Origin: an uncultured Dehalococcoidia bacterium
GTDB taxonomy: Bacteria > Chloroflexota > Dehalococcoidia > Lucifugimonadales > UBA3495
Reading direction: 5' to 3'
Assembly (NCBI GenBank): GCA_958295765.1
Contig: CATQHB010000002.1
Span: 115,717 to 179,716, forward strand
DNA length: 64,000 nt
A model generated the notes under the pieces. The model saw only the letters and a list, made by a program, of their open reading frames with translations, had not been told where the DNA came from and searched no databases. This document shows, one piece after another, positions 25,012-33,444 of this stretch; position 1 is the first letter of the stretch, and each line of letters starts with the position of its first letter. The translations under genes and the position numbers were made by a program.

Positions 25012-25554
25012 ATGACCACACCCCTACCGGAAATCCCCCAACACCGCATCCAGAAATCGGCTCGCTACGCCGCGCTGAGCCAACATAAGCTGCAACAGGC
25101 GCAGGCGGAACTGGATAAGGGCGACCCGGTGCAAGCCTCGGAAAAGGCTTATGGGGCCGTAGCCGGCGCCGCCAAAGCCTGCGGCGAGTTACGGGGCTGG
25201 AATCATTACAATCATCACCGGGTATATCTGGTCCTGGAGCAGTTGCGGGATGAGTGGGATGCCCCGGAGTTGCTGATGTCTCACTTGGCAATTAAGGAAC
25301 TGCACAACAACTTCTTTGAGCATAAGTTAAGTCCTACCACCGTGCAGGACGGAATCAACGTGGCCCAGAGTATGATCGCCCGCCTTGAGGAGATACGAAC
25401 CTCCGAACCCCGGCCCTTGCCCGCAGCCTCCCTGACCCGGGAGCAAAGGCGGCGGCTGACCCTGCTGCTGCAACCGCCCCGGCCGGCCGAGGCCAATGTT
25501 GAGGACTTGCCCGACGTAGCTGAGCTGCCGCCGTTGGATGCAAACCTGCTTTAA
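25012..25554 (+). CDS. PaREP1/HEPN-like helical protein
   Basis: 180 residues. The first 120 residues are helical with A-L-S-Q-H-K-L-Q-Q-A at the start and L-D-K-G-D-P-V-Q-A-S-E-K-A-Y-G-A, the PaREP1/HEPN-like signature also seen at 6527. A later ELHNNFFEH segment could provide conserved polar residues. The C-terminal 50 residues are Pro/Arg/Leu-rich and probably disordered. ATG 25012 has no strong ribosome-binding site. It stands alone between repeats; no nucleotidyltransferase partner is adjacent. Confidence 0.65.
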   Translation: MTTPLPEIPQHRIQKSARYAALSQHKLQQAQAELDKGDPVQASEKAYGAVAGAAKACGELRGWNHYNHHRVYLVLEQLRDEWDAPELLMSHLAIKELHNNFFEHKLSPTTVQDGINVAQSMIARLEEIRTSEPRPLPAASLTREQRRRLTLLLQPPRPAEANVEDLPDVAELPPLDANLL

Positions 25555-25601
25555 CCTGGTGGCCCGGAGCCGGTCGAGGGGTGAACTGTCGGGTAGGGGG
25601 T

Positions 25602-25628
25602 ATGGTTCGACAAGCTCACCATGAGCGG
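25602..25628. repeat. SA unit
   Basis: Single unit TGGTTCGACAAGCTCACCAT just after the PaREP1/HEPN gene. Confidence 0.75.
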
Positions 25629-25691
25629 ATGTTGTTACCATGAGTGGATGTTGTCATTGGTAATGACTTGGTGCCGGCCCCGGTTGTGAAA

Positions 25692-25812
25692 AGGTATTCT
25701 CAACGGGTGTTGGCATCATCACCGGGTAGGGGCGGGTTTGTAACCCGCCCGACGTTCAACGGCAAAGACCGTCCATATCCAAGCCAAGGCGGGTTACAAA
25801 CCCGCCCCTACA
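25692..25812. mobile_element. M203 element lacking its right end
   Basis: Left end GGTATTCTCAACGGGTGTTG, both inner palindromic arms (GTAGGGGCGGGTTTGTAACC and its inverse) and a 36-bp core; the right terminal repeat is missing and the sequence passes into the end of the DUF488 gene. Confidence 0.75.
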
Positions 25813-26184
25813 TCACCGCAAGTCCCCCAACGCCAGCCCCGGTTCCTGTTCCACCAGCCATTGCGCCGCCACCCGACGGTGGCAGGGGGTTTGCGCGTTC
25901 TCAAAGCACAGCAGGGTAATGTCGCCCCGGCCGGGCAACTCCTCAATCCACTCCCTGAACAGGGCCGTCAAGCCGTAGGCCGCATCCAGTTCCTCCCGGT
26001 AGGCTTGGCTCAGGGCGGCAAAGTCCAGTTCCTCCCGGCGGTAGGCCAGGAGTAGTGGCCGGGACGGGTAGAGGTAGGGCTGCGTCTCCCACTGCGTCCG
26101 GCGGCCCCGGGGGTGGGCGCGGGATACCCGGTAGGCTTGGCCCAGCCAGTCCTGCGGGGCGTAAAAGCTGGCGGTATAGAGCAT
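25813..26184 (-). CDS. DUF488 family protein
   Basis: 123 residues. The C-terminal LLCFENAQTPCHRRVAAQWL motif, with Cys and the CHRR sequence, is the hallmark of DUF488. The N-terminal half (LYTASFYAPQ...AYRVSRAHPRG) also fits. Family function is not established; the Cys-rich motif suggests a thiol or metal site. GGGAG precedes ATG 26184. It begins six bases after the flippase-like gene stop, so the two form an operon. The stop codon abuts a truncated M203 element. Confidence 0.8.
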   Translation of the reverse strand: MLYTASFYAPQDWLGQAYRVSRAHPRGRRTQWETQPYLYPSRPLLLAYRREELDFAALSQAYREELDAAYGLTALFREWIEELPGRGDITLLCFENAQTPCHRRVAAQWLVEQEPGLALGDLR

Positions 26185-26190
26185 CGGCGG

Positions 26191-27204
26191 CTAACTCCCG
26201 GCCGGGGCGCCGGCCCGCTGCCGCCAGACCCCACGCGCCAGGAACAGGATGCCCCCGGACACGATGACGCTGAGGTAGGTGATGGAGCGGTCCACCAGCA
26301 CCAGGGCCGCAATGACCGGAATGGACAGGGTGGAAAGCTGGGTCAGCAGTCCGGCCAGCCCCGGCTCTACCGCGCCCAGCCCGCCCGGAGTCGGCGCCAG
26401 GGTCAGGATCGAGTTTGCCAGAGTGGTGAAAATGACCACCGGCCAGCCCAGGTCAATCCCCAGGGCCAGGGTTACCAGATATACCCGGGCCACTTCCACC
26501 AGCCAGGCCAGCAGACCCCACAGGGTTGCCAACGGCGTCTGCCGGAAACTGCCCAGGACGCCGGCCTGGAACTGGCGGTAGCGGTCCACCAGCCAGGCCG
26601 GCAGCCACCGGGCCAAAGTTCCCCGGGTGGCAATCAGGGCCAGCAAAGCCAGCCCCAGCAGGGCCAGCAGCGCCCCGCCGAGGGCCGTCACCGTCCAGAC
26701 CAGCCCGGCGTCCTGCCGTGCCAGAAAGGGCAGGGACACCGCCAGCAGCAGGATGACGATGGCCGTGTCCAGCATCCGCTCCGACAGGATGGTGCCGATG
26801 GTGCGGGAGAAGGGCGCGCCCTTTTCGTCGTGGTAAAGCCAGGCCCGGTAGGCGTCGCCCAGCCGGAAAAAGGATACCGAGTTGGCGAACCAGCCCAGCA
26901 CAATCAACTGGCTGCAATGGAGCAGTCCCGGTGCGGCCTCGCCCGGCTCCTGCACGTTGCGGAGCAGCAGACGCCAGCGCAGCCCCCGAAAGAGAAAGCC
27001 GGTGTAGTGGATGGCGGCAGCCAGAAAAAGGTAAAAGTGATTGGCCGCCCGTATCTGCTGCCCGGTAGCGGCCAGGTCAACGTCAAAGCGGAACCCCAGA
27101 AAAACCAGCAGGGCCACCGCCAGAGCCAGGGAAATTAGGGTAGGCAGGGAAAAGACCCGGCGGGCCAGGGATCGGGGCGCAACCTGCTCCTGGTCATAAG
27201 GCAA
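26191..27204 (-). CDS. Lysylphosphatidylglycerol synthase/flippase-like integral membrane protein (UPF0104)
   Basis: 337 residues with about eight hydrophobic helices. The family pattern is seen in FRGLRWRLLL (residues about 70-79), the GWFANSVSFFRLGDAYRAWLY segment and the TLAPTPGGLGAVEPGL motif around 265. Members include the membrane domain of MprF and AglD-type proteins that handle polyprenyl- or phospholipid-linked sugars. The lysyl-transferase domain of MprF is absent. TTG 27204 is taken as start with GGAG 12 bases upstream, a loose spacing. Confidence 0.8.
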   Translation of the reverse strand: MPYDQEQVAPRSLARRVFSLPTLISLALAVALLVFLGFRFDVDLAATGQQIRAANHFYLFLAAAIHYTGFLFRGLRWRLLLRNVQEPGEAAPGLLHCSQLIVLGWFANSVSFFRLGDAYRAWLYHDEKGAPFSRTIGTILSERMLDTAIVILLLAVSLPFLARQDAGLVWTVTALGGALLALLGLALLALIATRGTLARWLPAWLVDRYRQFQAGVLGSFRQTPLATLWGLLAWLVEVARVYLVTLALGIDLGWPVVIFTTLANSILTLAPTPGGLGAVEPGLAGLLTQLSTLSIPVIAALVLVDRSITYLSVIVSGGILFLARGVWRQRAGAPAGS

Positions 27205-27294
27205 CGGGAAAGTGTGCTCCTTTAATCAGGCTGGCCTAGGGGTATAGCTACGGGTTAGTGGCGTCTCATTGGTTAGGGCTGGCGCAAGGTACGA

Positions 27295-27487
27295 AATCCG
27301 CTCATGGTGAGCTTGTCGAACCATTTTACCGTATCCGGCGATACCCCTTGTTATCCTTCGACAAGCTCAGGATGAGCGGGTGGGGGTCAACAATCCGCTC
27401 ATGGTGAGCTTGTCGAACCATCTTACCGTATCTGGCGATACCCCTTGTTATCCTTCGACAAGCTCAGGATGAGCGGGTGGAGGTCAA
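27295..27487. repeat. 97-bp tandem duplication containing SA units
   Basis: Two copies (starting at 27295 and 27392) of a unit with CGCTCATGGTGAGCTTGTCG, a short spacer with CCGGCGATACCCCTTGTTAT, then CTTCGACAAGCTCAGGATGA. They differ at only a few positions, pointing to recent duplication. Confidence 0.88.
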
Positions 27488-27564
27488 CTCTGGTAACTTG
27501 TACCTACCTTACTCAATGGTCAGGACTTGTTGACCCACACCAACCGGTTCACCCTACCCTACTT

Positions 27565-27660
27565 GTCATTCCGAGCGTAGCCGAGGAATCTAAAATGCCC
27601 AATGACCGGAATGTTTCTTATGACAGGGATTTTAGACCCTCCACTCCGTTCAGGGTGACA
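27565..27660. repeat. D96 inverted-arm repeat
   Basis: Complete copy in reverse orientation to the one at 11220: starts TCATTCCGAGCGTAGCCGAG and ends CCGTTCAGGGTGACA. Confidence 0.8.
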
Positions 27661-27686
27661 TTGCAAGGAAGGGCGTCGACGGTTAA

Positions 27687-27798
27687 GTATTCCCCACATT
27701 TGTTGGTATTGCTTGCCGGGCCACGTTTCGTTGGCCGGTAGGGGCGGTTCGCGAACCGCCCCTACGCCGATGCAAATTCCAACAAGCGTAGAAAATAC
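27687..27798. mobile_element. Short M203-type element with terminal repeats
   Basis: Left end GTATTCCCCACATTTGTTGG and inverted right end CCAACAAGCGTAGAAAATAC enclose the 28-bp perfect palindrome 27738-27765. It is 112 bp long and is the intact form of the variant seen at 3040-3110. Confidence 0.7.
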
Positions 27799-27878
27799 CG
27801 ACGGTTGGGCAACCCGCCCCGATACCCTCACCTAATCCAAGACGCCGCCGCCGGAATACGCCCCTACCCCAAGCGGCA

Positions 27879-28796
27879 TTACCGCAACTCCCTGGGCATC
27901 GTAAAGGTAACGTCCTCCTCCACCCCCTCCAGCAGGGTTATCTTGTCCGGGTTCAGGGCGGCGATGACCGCGTTGACCAGCACCTCCGGGGTGGAGGCGC
28001 CGGAGGCGATGCCTACTTTTACCCGGCCCTCCAGCCATTCCGGGGCGATTTCCTCCGGGCCGTTAATCAGGTAGGCCGGCGTCCCCAGGGCCTGGGCTAC
28101 CTCCCGCAGTCGGTTGCAGTTGGAACTGTTCTGGGCGCCGATGACCAGGGCCAGGTCCACCAGGGCGGCCATTTTGGTTACCGCCGCCTGCCGGTTGGTG
28201 GTGGCGTAGCAGATGTCGTTCCGCACCTCGGCCTGGGGAAAGCGCTCCCGGATGCTGTCGATGGCGGCGGCGGTGTCCCCTACGGAAAGGGTGGTCTGAG
28301 TCAGCACCGCTACCGGCGTATCCGGCCCCCATTCCGTCCACTGCTCCCGTTGGGGCGCCGGGTTCTCCGAACTCTCATCCACCAGCGACATCGGCGCCTG
28401 GCCCATCGTACCCTTTACTTCCTGGTGTCCCTCATGCCCCACCAGGATTACCTTGCGGCCCTGGCGGTGATACTTGACGGCTTCGTTATGCACCCGGGTT
28501 ACCAGGGGGCAAACGGCGTCAATGACCCGGAGGTTGCGGGTTCGGGCCTGCTCAAAATCCTCCGGGGGCGAACCGTGGGCGGAGAACACCACCAGCGACC
28601 CCGGCGGAATTTCGGCTACCGTCTCCACCGTGATGGCCCCCCGGCTCTCTAAATCCTCTACCACGTAGGGATTGTGGACAATCTGGTGCTTGACATAGAC
28701 CGGCGGCCCGAACCGCTCCAGGCAATGCTCTACCACCTGAATCGCCCGGACGACGCCGGCGCAAAAGCCCCGGGGCGAGCAGAGAATAACTTCCAC
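27879..28796 (-). CDS. ispH: 4-hydroxy-3-methylbut-2-enyl diphosphate reductase
   Basis: 305 residues. The three iron-sulfur ligands are Cys12 (GFCAGV), Cys96 (DAVCPLV) and Cys196 (DICYATTNRQ); the substrate-binding His in VKHQIVHNPYVV and HGSPPE are also present. This is the last enzyme of the MEP isoprenoid pathway, making IPP and DMAPP. GTG 28796 follows GGGAGG. It follows thrC by 44 bases on the same strand, an unusual partner, and could share its transcript. Confidence 0.96.
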   Translation of the reverse strand: MEVILCSPRGFCAGVVRAIQVVEHCLERFGPPVYVKHQIVHNPYVVEDLESRGAITVETVAEIPPGSLVVFSAHGSPPEDFEQARTRNLRVIDAVCPLVTRVHNEAVKYHRQGRKVILVGHEGHQEVKGTMGQAPMSLVDESSENPAPQREQWTEWGPDTPVAVLTQTTLSVGDTAAAIDSIRERFPQAEVRNDICYATTNRQAAVTKMAALVDLALVIGAQNSSNCNRLREVAQALGTPAYLINGPEEIAPEWLEGRVKVGIASGASTPEVLVNAVIAALNPDKITLLEGVEEDVTFTMPRELR

Positions 28797-28840
28797 GACT
28801 ATTCCTCCCGTTACTCCTTGGGGAAAATAAACGCCAAGCC

Positions 28841-30019
28841 CTAATTCCGGTCCCGGATCAGGTCCAGGTACTTGTAGCCGGAGCCGGTGTTGAGCAGCAC
28901 GATAGTTTCGTCGGCGCCCAGGAAACCCTGCTGCACCAACTGTTTCAGGCCCACCAGGGTCGCCGCCCCCTCCGGGCAGGCGATGATGCCCTCCTCGGTG
29001 GCGATTTCGTACATTGCCTCCACCATATCGGCGTCCTCAATCGCCAGGGCGGTGCCGCCGGTCTCCCGGATGGCCTGGAGAATCAGGTAGTCGGCAAAGG
29101 GGCCGGGCACCCGCAGCCCGTCGGCCAGGGTAGCGGCGTTGGCCCAGGTCTCGGCGGTGGCCGCGCCCTCGTTAAACGCCTTGACAATCGGCTGGCAGCC
29201 GGTAGGCTGCACGGCGATAAACTTGGGCGGCGTACCTTCAATCCAGCCCAGTTCCAGCAACTCCTGGAAACCCTTATACATCCCGATGATGCCGGTGCCG
29301 CCGCCGGTGGGGTAGATAATGGCGTCGGGCATTTTCCAGCCCAACTGCATAGCGATTTCCAGGCCCATAGTTTTCTTGCCCTCGGCCCGGTACGGCTCCT
29401 TGAGGGTGGAGAGGTCAAAGAGGTTCTGTTCCGCGGCCACCGCCACCGCCAGGCGGCCGGCATCGCTAATCAGGCCGTCCACCAGGTTGAGTTGGGAGCC
29501 GGCCATCACCGACTCCTTCTTGTTGGCCGGGGGCGCGTCCTGAGGCATAAAGACCTGGACCGGACGGGCGGCCCGGGCGCAGTAGGCGGCGGCGGCGCCG
29601 GCGGCGTTGCCGGCCGAGGGCATAGTGAACCCGGTGATGCCCAGTTCCGCCGCCTTGGAAACGGCGGCGGAGATGCCCCGCGCCTTGAAAGTCCCGGTAG
29701 GATTCAGCCCCTCCTCCTTGATGAACAGGCTTTGCAGGCCCAGCTTTTTTTGCAGGTTGGTCGCCGCCAGCAGCGGCGTTCCCCCCTCGCCCAGGGTAAC
29801 CACCTGAGCCGGGTCGGTTACCGGCATCAACTCGGCAAAGCGCCACATATTCGGTTCCCGGCCGGCGAACACCTCCCGGCTCCCCTCCCGGCGCAGCCGG
29901 GGCAGGTCATAGCGGGCAAAAAGCACCTTGCCGCAGCAATCGCTGACCTTGCTGACCTGATTATGGGGAAAGGTTTGGCCGCATTGGGTACATTCCAGGT
30001 GGTCAATATAGCTGAACAT
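28841..30019 (-). CDS. thrC: Threonine synthase
   Basis: 392 residues, a fold-type II PLP enzyme. The PLP Lys112 is in GTFKARG, the phosphate-binding loop is PTGGGTGI, and SAGNAAGAAAAY supplies the Asn contact. An N-terminal zinc-ribbon-like segment (Cys10, Cys13, Cys28, Cys29) is typical of one branch of threonine synthases and cysteine-synthase relatives. It converts O-phosphohomoserine to threonine. GGAGG lies 12 bases before ATG 30019. ispH follows on the same strand. Confidence 0.93.
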   Translation of the reverse strand: MFSYIDHLECTQCGQTFPHNQVSKVSDCCGKVLFARYDLPRLRREGSREVFAGREPNMWRFAELMPVTDPAQVVTLGEGGTPLLAATNLQKKLGLQSLFIKEEGLNPTGTFKARGISAAVSKAAELGITGFTMPSAGNAAGAAAAYCARAARPVQVFMPQDAPPANKKESVMAGSQLNLVDGLISDAGRLAVAVAAEQNLFDLSTLKEPYRAEGKKTMGLEIAMQLGWKMPDAIIYPTGGGTGIIGMYKGFQELLELGWIEGTPPKFIAVQPTGCQPIVKAFNEGAATAETWANAATLADGLRVPGPFADYLILQAIRETGGTALAIEDADMVEAMYEIATEEGIIACPEGAATLVGLKQLVQQGFLGADETIVLLNTGSGYKYLDLIRDRN

Positions 30020-30112
30020 TAGCCGGGCAACCTCCGCTTTTACTGGCTGGCTTTACTGGCTGGCCCTATCATACCCTAAAGTGGCGGGGTTTGGTAAGGC
30101 GGGGGTTTTCCA

Positions 30113-30265
30113 GGTATTTTCAACCCTTGCCGGTATTTACATCAAGGTAGGGGCGGGTTTATAACCCGCCCTGGCTCATGCGAGGAATGTGTCATCTATC
30201 GCACACCGGTTTTCCGGCACTCCCTTGCCGTTAAACGTCGGGCGGGTTATAAACCCGCCCCTACC
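30113..30265. mobile_element. M203-type element, right terminal repeat not found
   Basis: Left end GGTATTTTCAACCCTTGCCG, inner arms GTAGGGGCGGGTTTATAACC and inverse, and a core resembling that of 15730-15932 (AATG/ACGTCATCTAT-like). It lies just upstream of the trp promoter. Confidence 0.7.
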
Positions 30266-30337
30266 AGCCAACCATCCGACAATCCAAACCACCCGCCGGA
30301 GTTAATCAGGGTAGGGAATACCGGATGCCCCCGTCCC

Positions 30338-30367
30338 TTGACACCCTTTCCCCAGGCAACCTATACT
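30338..30367 (+). promoter_or_regulatory. Sigma-70 promoter of the trp leader
   Basis: TTGACA (30338-30343), 18-bp spacer, TATACT (30362-30367). Both boxes are near consensus; transcription would begin near 30374, right where the T-box leader starts. Confidence 0.85.
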
Positions 30368-30374
30368 TGCCCTT

Positions 30375-30750
30375 GACCAGACAATTGAAAATTGCAAAGG
30401 CTGGGAAGGGGAATAGTAGGCTTCCAGCGAGGCCCAGAGAGCCGGGTTAGGTGAGAGCCGGCGCCAGGCGCAGAAGCACGAATGGACTCCGGAGCCGCCG
30501 GCTGAACGGGCCGCGCCGGGCGGGTTGGTGCATCGAACAGCATCCACCCCGGCTATTCCCTGAGTAGGCTGGGACGGTTGGGCGCCGTTAGCGGCCCACG
30601 GCACGGGGGTACGGCCGGCCGGCCAGCCCCTCCCGCCGGTTGAGATGTCGGCCCGGTTCGGCCAACCCCCGAGGCGCTCGGGGAGAGACCGGGTTGATAA
30701 TGAGGGTGGTATCGCGACAAAAGCTCGTCCCTTTGCGGGGCGGGCTTTTT
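30375..30750 (+). promoter_or_regulatory. Tryptophan-specific T-box leader with terminator
   Basis: The leader carries the ordered T-box elements. Stem I shows AATAGTAGGC (30412 onwards), a CAGAGAGCCGGG bulge segment, GGTGAGAGCCGG in the apical part, and GAA-TGG-ACTCC with TGG at 30483-30485 in the specifier-loop position, so the specifier is Trp. The T-box sequence AGGGTGGTATCGCG at 30703-30716 (T for C at one normally invariant position) should pair with the tRNA acceptor end. A 9-bp terminator stem (30723-30731/30737-30745) and T5 end the element. Uncharged tRNA-Trp should favour read-through into trpE. Confidence 0.92.
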
Positions 30751-30788
30751 GACTTGCCGGAATTGAAACGGGCGCAGAGTGAGGGACA

Positions 30789-32249
30789 ATGTACTATCCA
30801 TCGCTGGCCGAGGTACAAGCCCTGGCCGGGGCGGGCCAGGGCAACCTGGTGCCGGTTTACCGCCCCATTAACGCCGACCTGGAAACCCCGGTGTCCGCCT
30901 ATATGAAGGTGGCCCGGCCCCCCTATTCCTTTCTGCTGGAAAGCGTCTCCGGCGGGGAACGGCTGGGCCGCTACAGCTTTATCGGCACCGAACCCTACCG
31001 GGTGGTCAAGACGGGACGGGGCGAGGCGCGGGGCGAAATTGACCCGCTGGTTCCGGTGCAGGAGGAGATGGGCCAGTACCGACTCATCCCCATCGAGGGC
31101 CTGCCCCGCTTTCACGGCGGCGGGGTCGGCTACCTGGCCTATGACTCCATCCGCTACTTCGAGCCGCGGGTGCCGCCGATGCCGGCCGACCCCCAGGGCC
31201 TGCCCGAATCGGTCTTTATGTTCGCCGACACCCTGCTGGTGTTCGACCACCTGCGCCACGACATCAAGGTGGTCAGCCATGTCCGGCTGGACGGCGACGT
31301 AGAACAGGCTTACACCGAGGCCACCGGCAAGATTGACGACCTGGTGCGCCGTCTGGCCCAGCCCCTGGAGTTGAACCTGGCCCGGTCGGTTGACCGGCCT
31401 ACTTCCGAGGAACCGGCCGAGGTAGCCTCCAACTTTACCCAGCCCGGCTACGAGGCGGCGGTGGCGAAGTGCGTCGAGTATATCTACGCCGGCGACGTCA
31501 TCCAGGTGGTGAACTCCCAGCGGTTTTCCCGCCGCACCGCGGCCCACCCCTTCCAGGTCTATCGCGCCCTGCGCAGCGTCAACCCGTCCCCCTATATGTA
31601 CTACCTGAACCTGGACGACTTTTACATCGTCGGCGCCGCCATTGAGACGGTGGCTAAAGTTGAGGACGGCATCGTTGCCACCCATCCCATCGCCGGAACC
31701 CGGCCCCGAGGCAAGACCCCGGAAGAGGATGCGGCCCTGGAGTCGGAACTCAAGAACAGCGAAAAGCAGCGGGCGGAACACATTATGCTGGTGGACCTGG
31801 GCCGCAACGACATCGGGCGGGTCAGCGTTCCGGGCACCGTGGCGGTAACGCAGTTAATGGACGTGGAGCGGTTTTCCCACGTGATGCACCTGGTCTCCCA
31901 CGTAGAGGGGCGGTTGAAACCGGAGTTGACCCCTTATGACGCCCTGCGTTCCTGTTTCCCGGCCGGCACCGTATCCGGCGCGCCCAAAATCCGGGCGATG
32001 GAGATTATCGCCGAGATTGAGGGGGAAAAGCGCGGCCCCTACGGCGGCGCCGTCGGCTACTTCAGCTTTTCCGGGAATATGGACACCGCCCTGGTGCTGC
32101 GTACCGGCATCTACAAGGACGGGACAATGTATATTCAGGCCGGCGGCGGCGTAGTGGCCGACAGCCACGCCGAGGACGAATACCTGGAAACCCGCCACAA
32201 GTCCGGCGCCCTGCTGCGGGCCATTGACCTGGCCGAAGGACGCGGATAA
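30789..32249 (+). CDS. trpE: Anthranilate synthase component I
   Basis: 486 residues. The N-terminal PYSFLLES (45-52) is the LLES tryptophan feedback site, and the chorismate-binding domain shows HPIAGTRPRG, LVDLGRNDIG, MDVERFSHVMH and GTVSGAPKIRA. With TrpG it makes anthranilate from chorismate. It is controlled by the T-box just upstream, and GTGAGG precedes ATG 30789. The stop runs directly into an H7 heptamer array; a VOC gene and then trpG follow. No trpC, D, F, A or B genes are in this window. Confidence 0.97.
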   Translation: MYYPSLAEVQALAGAGQGNLVPVYRPINADLETPVSAYMKVARPPYSFLLESVSGGERLGRYSFIGTEPYRVVKTGRGEARGEIDPLVPVQEEMGQYRLIPIEGLPRFHGGGVGYLAYDSIRYFEPRVPPMPADPQGLPESVFMFADTLLVFDHLRHDIKVVSHVRLDGDVEQAYTEATGKIDDLVRRLAQPLELNLARSVDRPTSEEPAEVASNFTQPGYEAAVAKCVEYIYAGDVIQVVNSQRFSRRTAAHPFQVYRALRSVNPSPYMYYLNLDDFYIVGAAIETVAKVEDGIVATHPIAGTRPRGKTPEEDAALESELKNSEKQRAEHIMLVDLGRNDIGRVSVPGTVAVTQLMDVERFSHVMHLVSHVEGRLKPELTPYDALRSCFPAGTVSGAPKIRAMEIIAEIEGEKRGPYGGAVGYFSFSGNMDTALVLRTGIYKDGTMYIQAGGGVVADSHAEDEYLETRHKSGALLRAIDLAEGRG

Positions 32250-32359
32250 TTAGGAATTAAGAATTAAGAATTAGGAATTGGGGGTTGGACATTCGGGCAA
32301 CTCTGGGTCTCAATTCTTAATTCTTAATTCCTAATTCCTAATTCTTAATTGATAATTCA
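32249..32359. repeat. H7 AT-rich heptamer array
   Basis: Two opposing runs of heptamers (TTAGGAATTAAGAATTAAG on the left; CTTAATTCTTAATTCC on the right) around a short GC-rich centre, able to fold into a long AT-rich hairpin inside the trp operon. It begins at the trpE stop codon. Confidence 0.8.
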
Positions 32360-32370
32360 GGAGGTTTTTA

Positions 32371-32811
32371 ATGCTTAAATCAATGTTTCACACCGGGTTT
32401 GTGGTTCGGGATATAGACCGGACCATTGACTTTTATACCAATGTTATGGGGCTTAAACTGGTGGGGCGCACCGAGCGGCAGGGGGATTTTGCCTGCAAGC
32501 TGCTGGCCTTTCCCGACGCCCACATCAAGGGCGCCTTCGTGGAACTGGGCGACGGCCACCAGTTGGAGCTAATCCAGTATATCAACCCGCCGGTGGGCGA
32601 CGGCCACCTGCACCGCAACGATGCCGGCGCGTCCCACCTGGCCTTTTTCGTCGAGAACATTGAGGAGTTCTACGCCGACAAGTCCTCTAAGGGGCTGACC
32701 TTCAACAGCGACCCGGCCGCGCTTTACGATGACGGCGGCAAGCTGCTCCGCAAGGCCCTGTACGCGCAAGACCCGGATGGCAACTGGCTGGAGTTCGTGG
32801 AGCTTTTTTAA
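32371..32811 (+). CDS. VOC-fold glyoxalase/epimerase-like protein
   Basis: 146 residues. The opening [25 protein letters not shown], the central [17 protein letters not shown] and the closing [13 protein letters not shown] give the two His and one Glu ligands of a glyoxalase I or methylmalonyl-CoA epimerase-type fold. CAGGAGG precedes ATG 32371. It sits between trpE and trpG (17 bases before trpG) and is therefore likely under T-box control, although no role in tryptophan synthesis is known for the family. Confidence 0.88.
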   Translation: MLKSMFHTGFVVRDIDRTIDFYTNVMGLKLVGRTERQGDFACKLLAFPDAHIKGAFVELGDGHQLELIQYINPPVGDGHLHRNDAGASHLAFFVENIEEFYADKSSKGLTFNSDPAALYDDGGKLLRKALYAQDPDGNWLEFVELF

Positions 32812-32827
32812 GGGGGGCCGGCGCGGG

Positions 32828-33415
32828 ATGCTGCTGCTGATTGACAACTACGACAGCTTTACCTACAACCTCTACCAGTACCTGGCGGAGCTGGGCGCCG
32901 AGGTGGTTACGGTGCGCAACGACAAGATTTCCGTTGAGGAAATTGAGGGAATGGCGCCGGAGGGTATCGTCGTCTCTCCGGGGCCGTGCACGCCCCGGGA
33001 GGCCGGGGTATCCAACGCCGTCATCCGCCACTTTGGGCCGAAACTGCCGGTGCTGGGCGTCTGCCTGGGCCACCAGTGCCTGGGCGAGGTTTACGGCGGC
33101 GTGGTCGGACGGGCCGGGGAAATCCGCCACGGCAAAACCTCGCTGATTCACCATACCGGCCAGGGCGTCCTGGCCGGGCTGCCCAACCCCTTTGAGGGCA
33201 TCCGCTACCACTCCCTGGTGGTCTATCCCGACTCCCTGCCCGACTGTCTGGAGGTTACCGCCTGGACCGACAACGGGCTGATAATGGGCCTGCGCCACAA
33301 GGAACACCCGGTAGAGGGGGTGCAGTTCCACCCGGAGTCAATAATGACCCCGGTAGGCCATGACCTGCTGCGGAACTTTTTGCAAAGGGTGGCGGAGTTT
33401 CACCGGGGTAGCTGA
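32828..33415 (+). CDS. trpG: Anthranilate synthase component II (glutamine amidotransferase)
   Basis: 195 residues, a class I glutaminase: nucleophile Cys79 in GVCLGHQ and His168-Pro-Glu170 in VQFHPES, with [10 protein letters not shown] at the start. It supplies ammonia to TrpE; the PabA use in folate synthesis cannot be excluded. The ATG at 32828 sits 17 bases after the VOC stop with AAGGGGGG upstream. The antitoxin gene of the HEPN/MNT module starts 29 bases after the stop, so read-through is possible. Confidence 0.95.
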   Translation: MLLLIDNYDSFTYNLYQYLAELGAEVVTVRNDKISVEEIEGMAPEGIVVSPGPCTPREAGVSNAVIRHFGPKLPVLGVCLGHQCLGEVYGGVVGRAGEIRHGKTSLIHHTGQGVLAGLPNPFEGIRYHSLVVYPDSLPDCLEVTAWTDNGLIMGLRHKEHPVEGVQFHPESIMTPVGHDLLRNFLQRVAEFHRGS

Positions 33416-33444
33416 AAGGGTAGAATAGCCGTCAGGGGGAAATT

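Noticed and set aside
30302-30801. Minus-strand open frames in the trp leader region
   Set aside because: They overlap the promoter and T-box leader, have no ribosome-binding site and encode low-complexity sequence.
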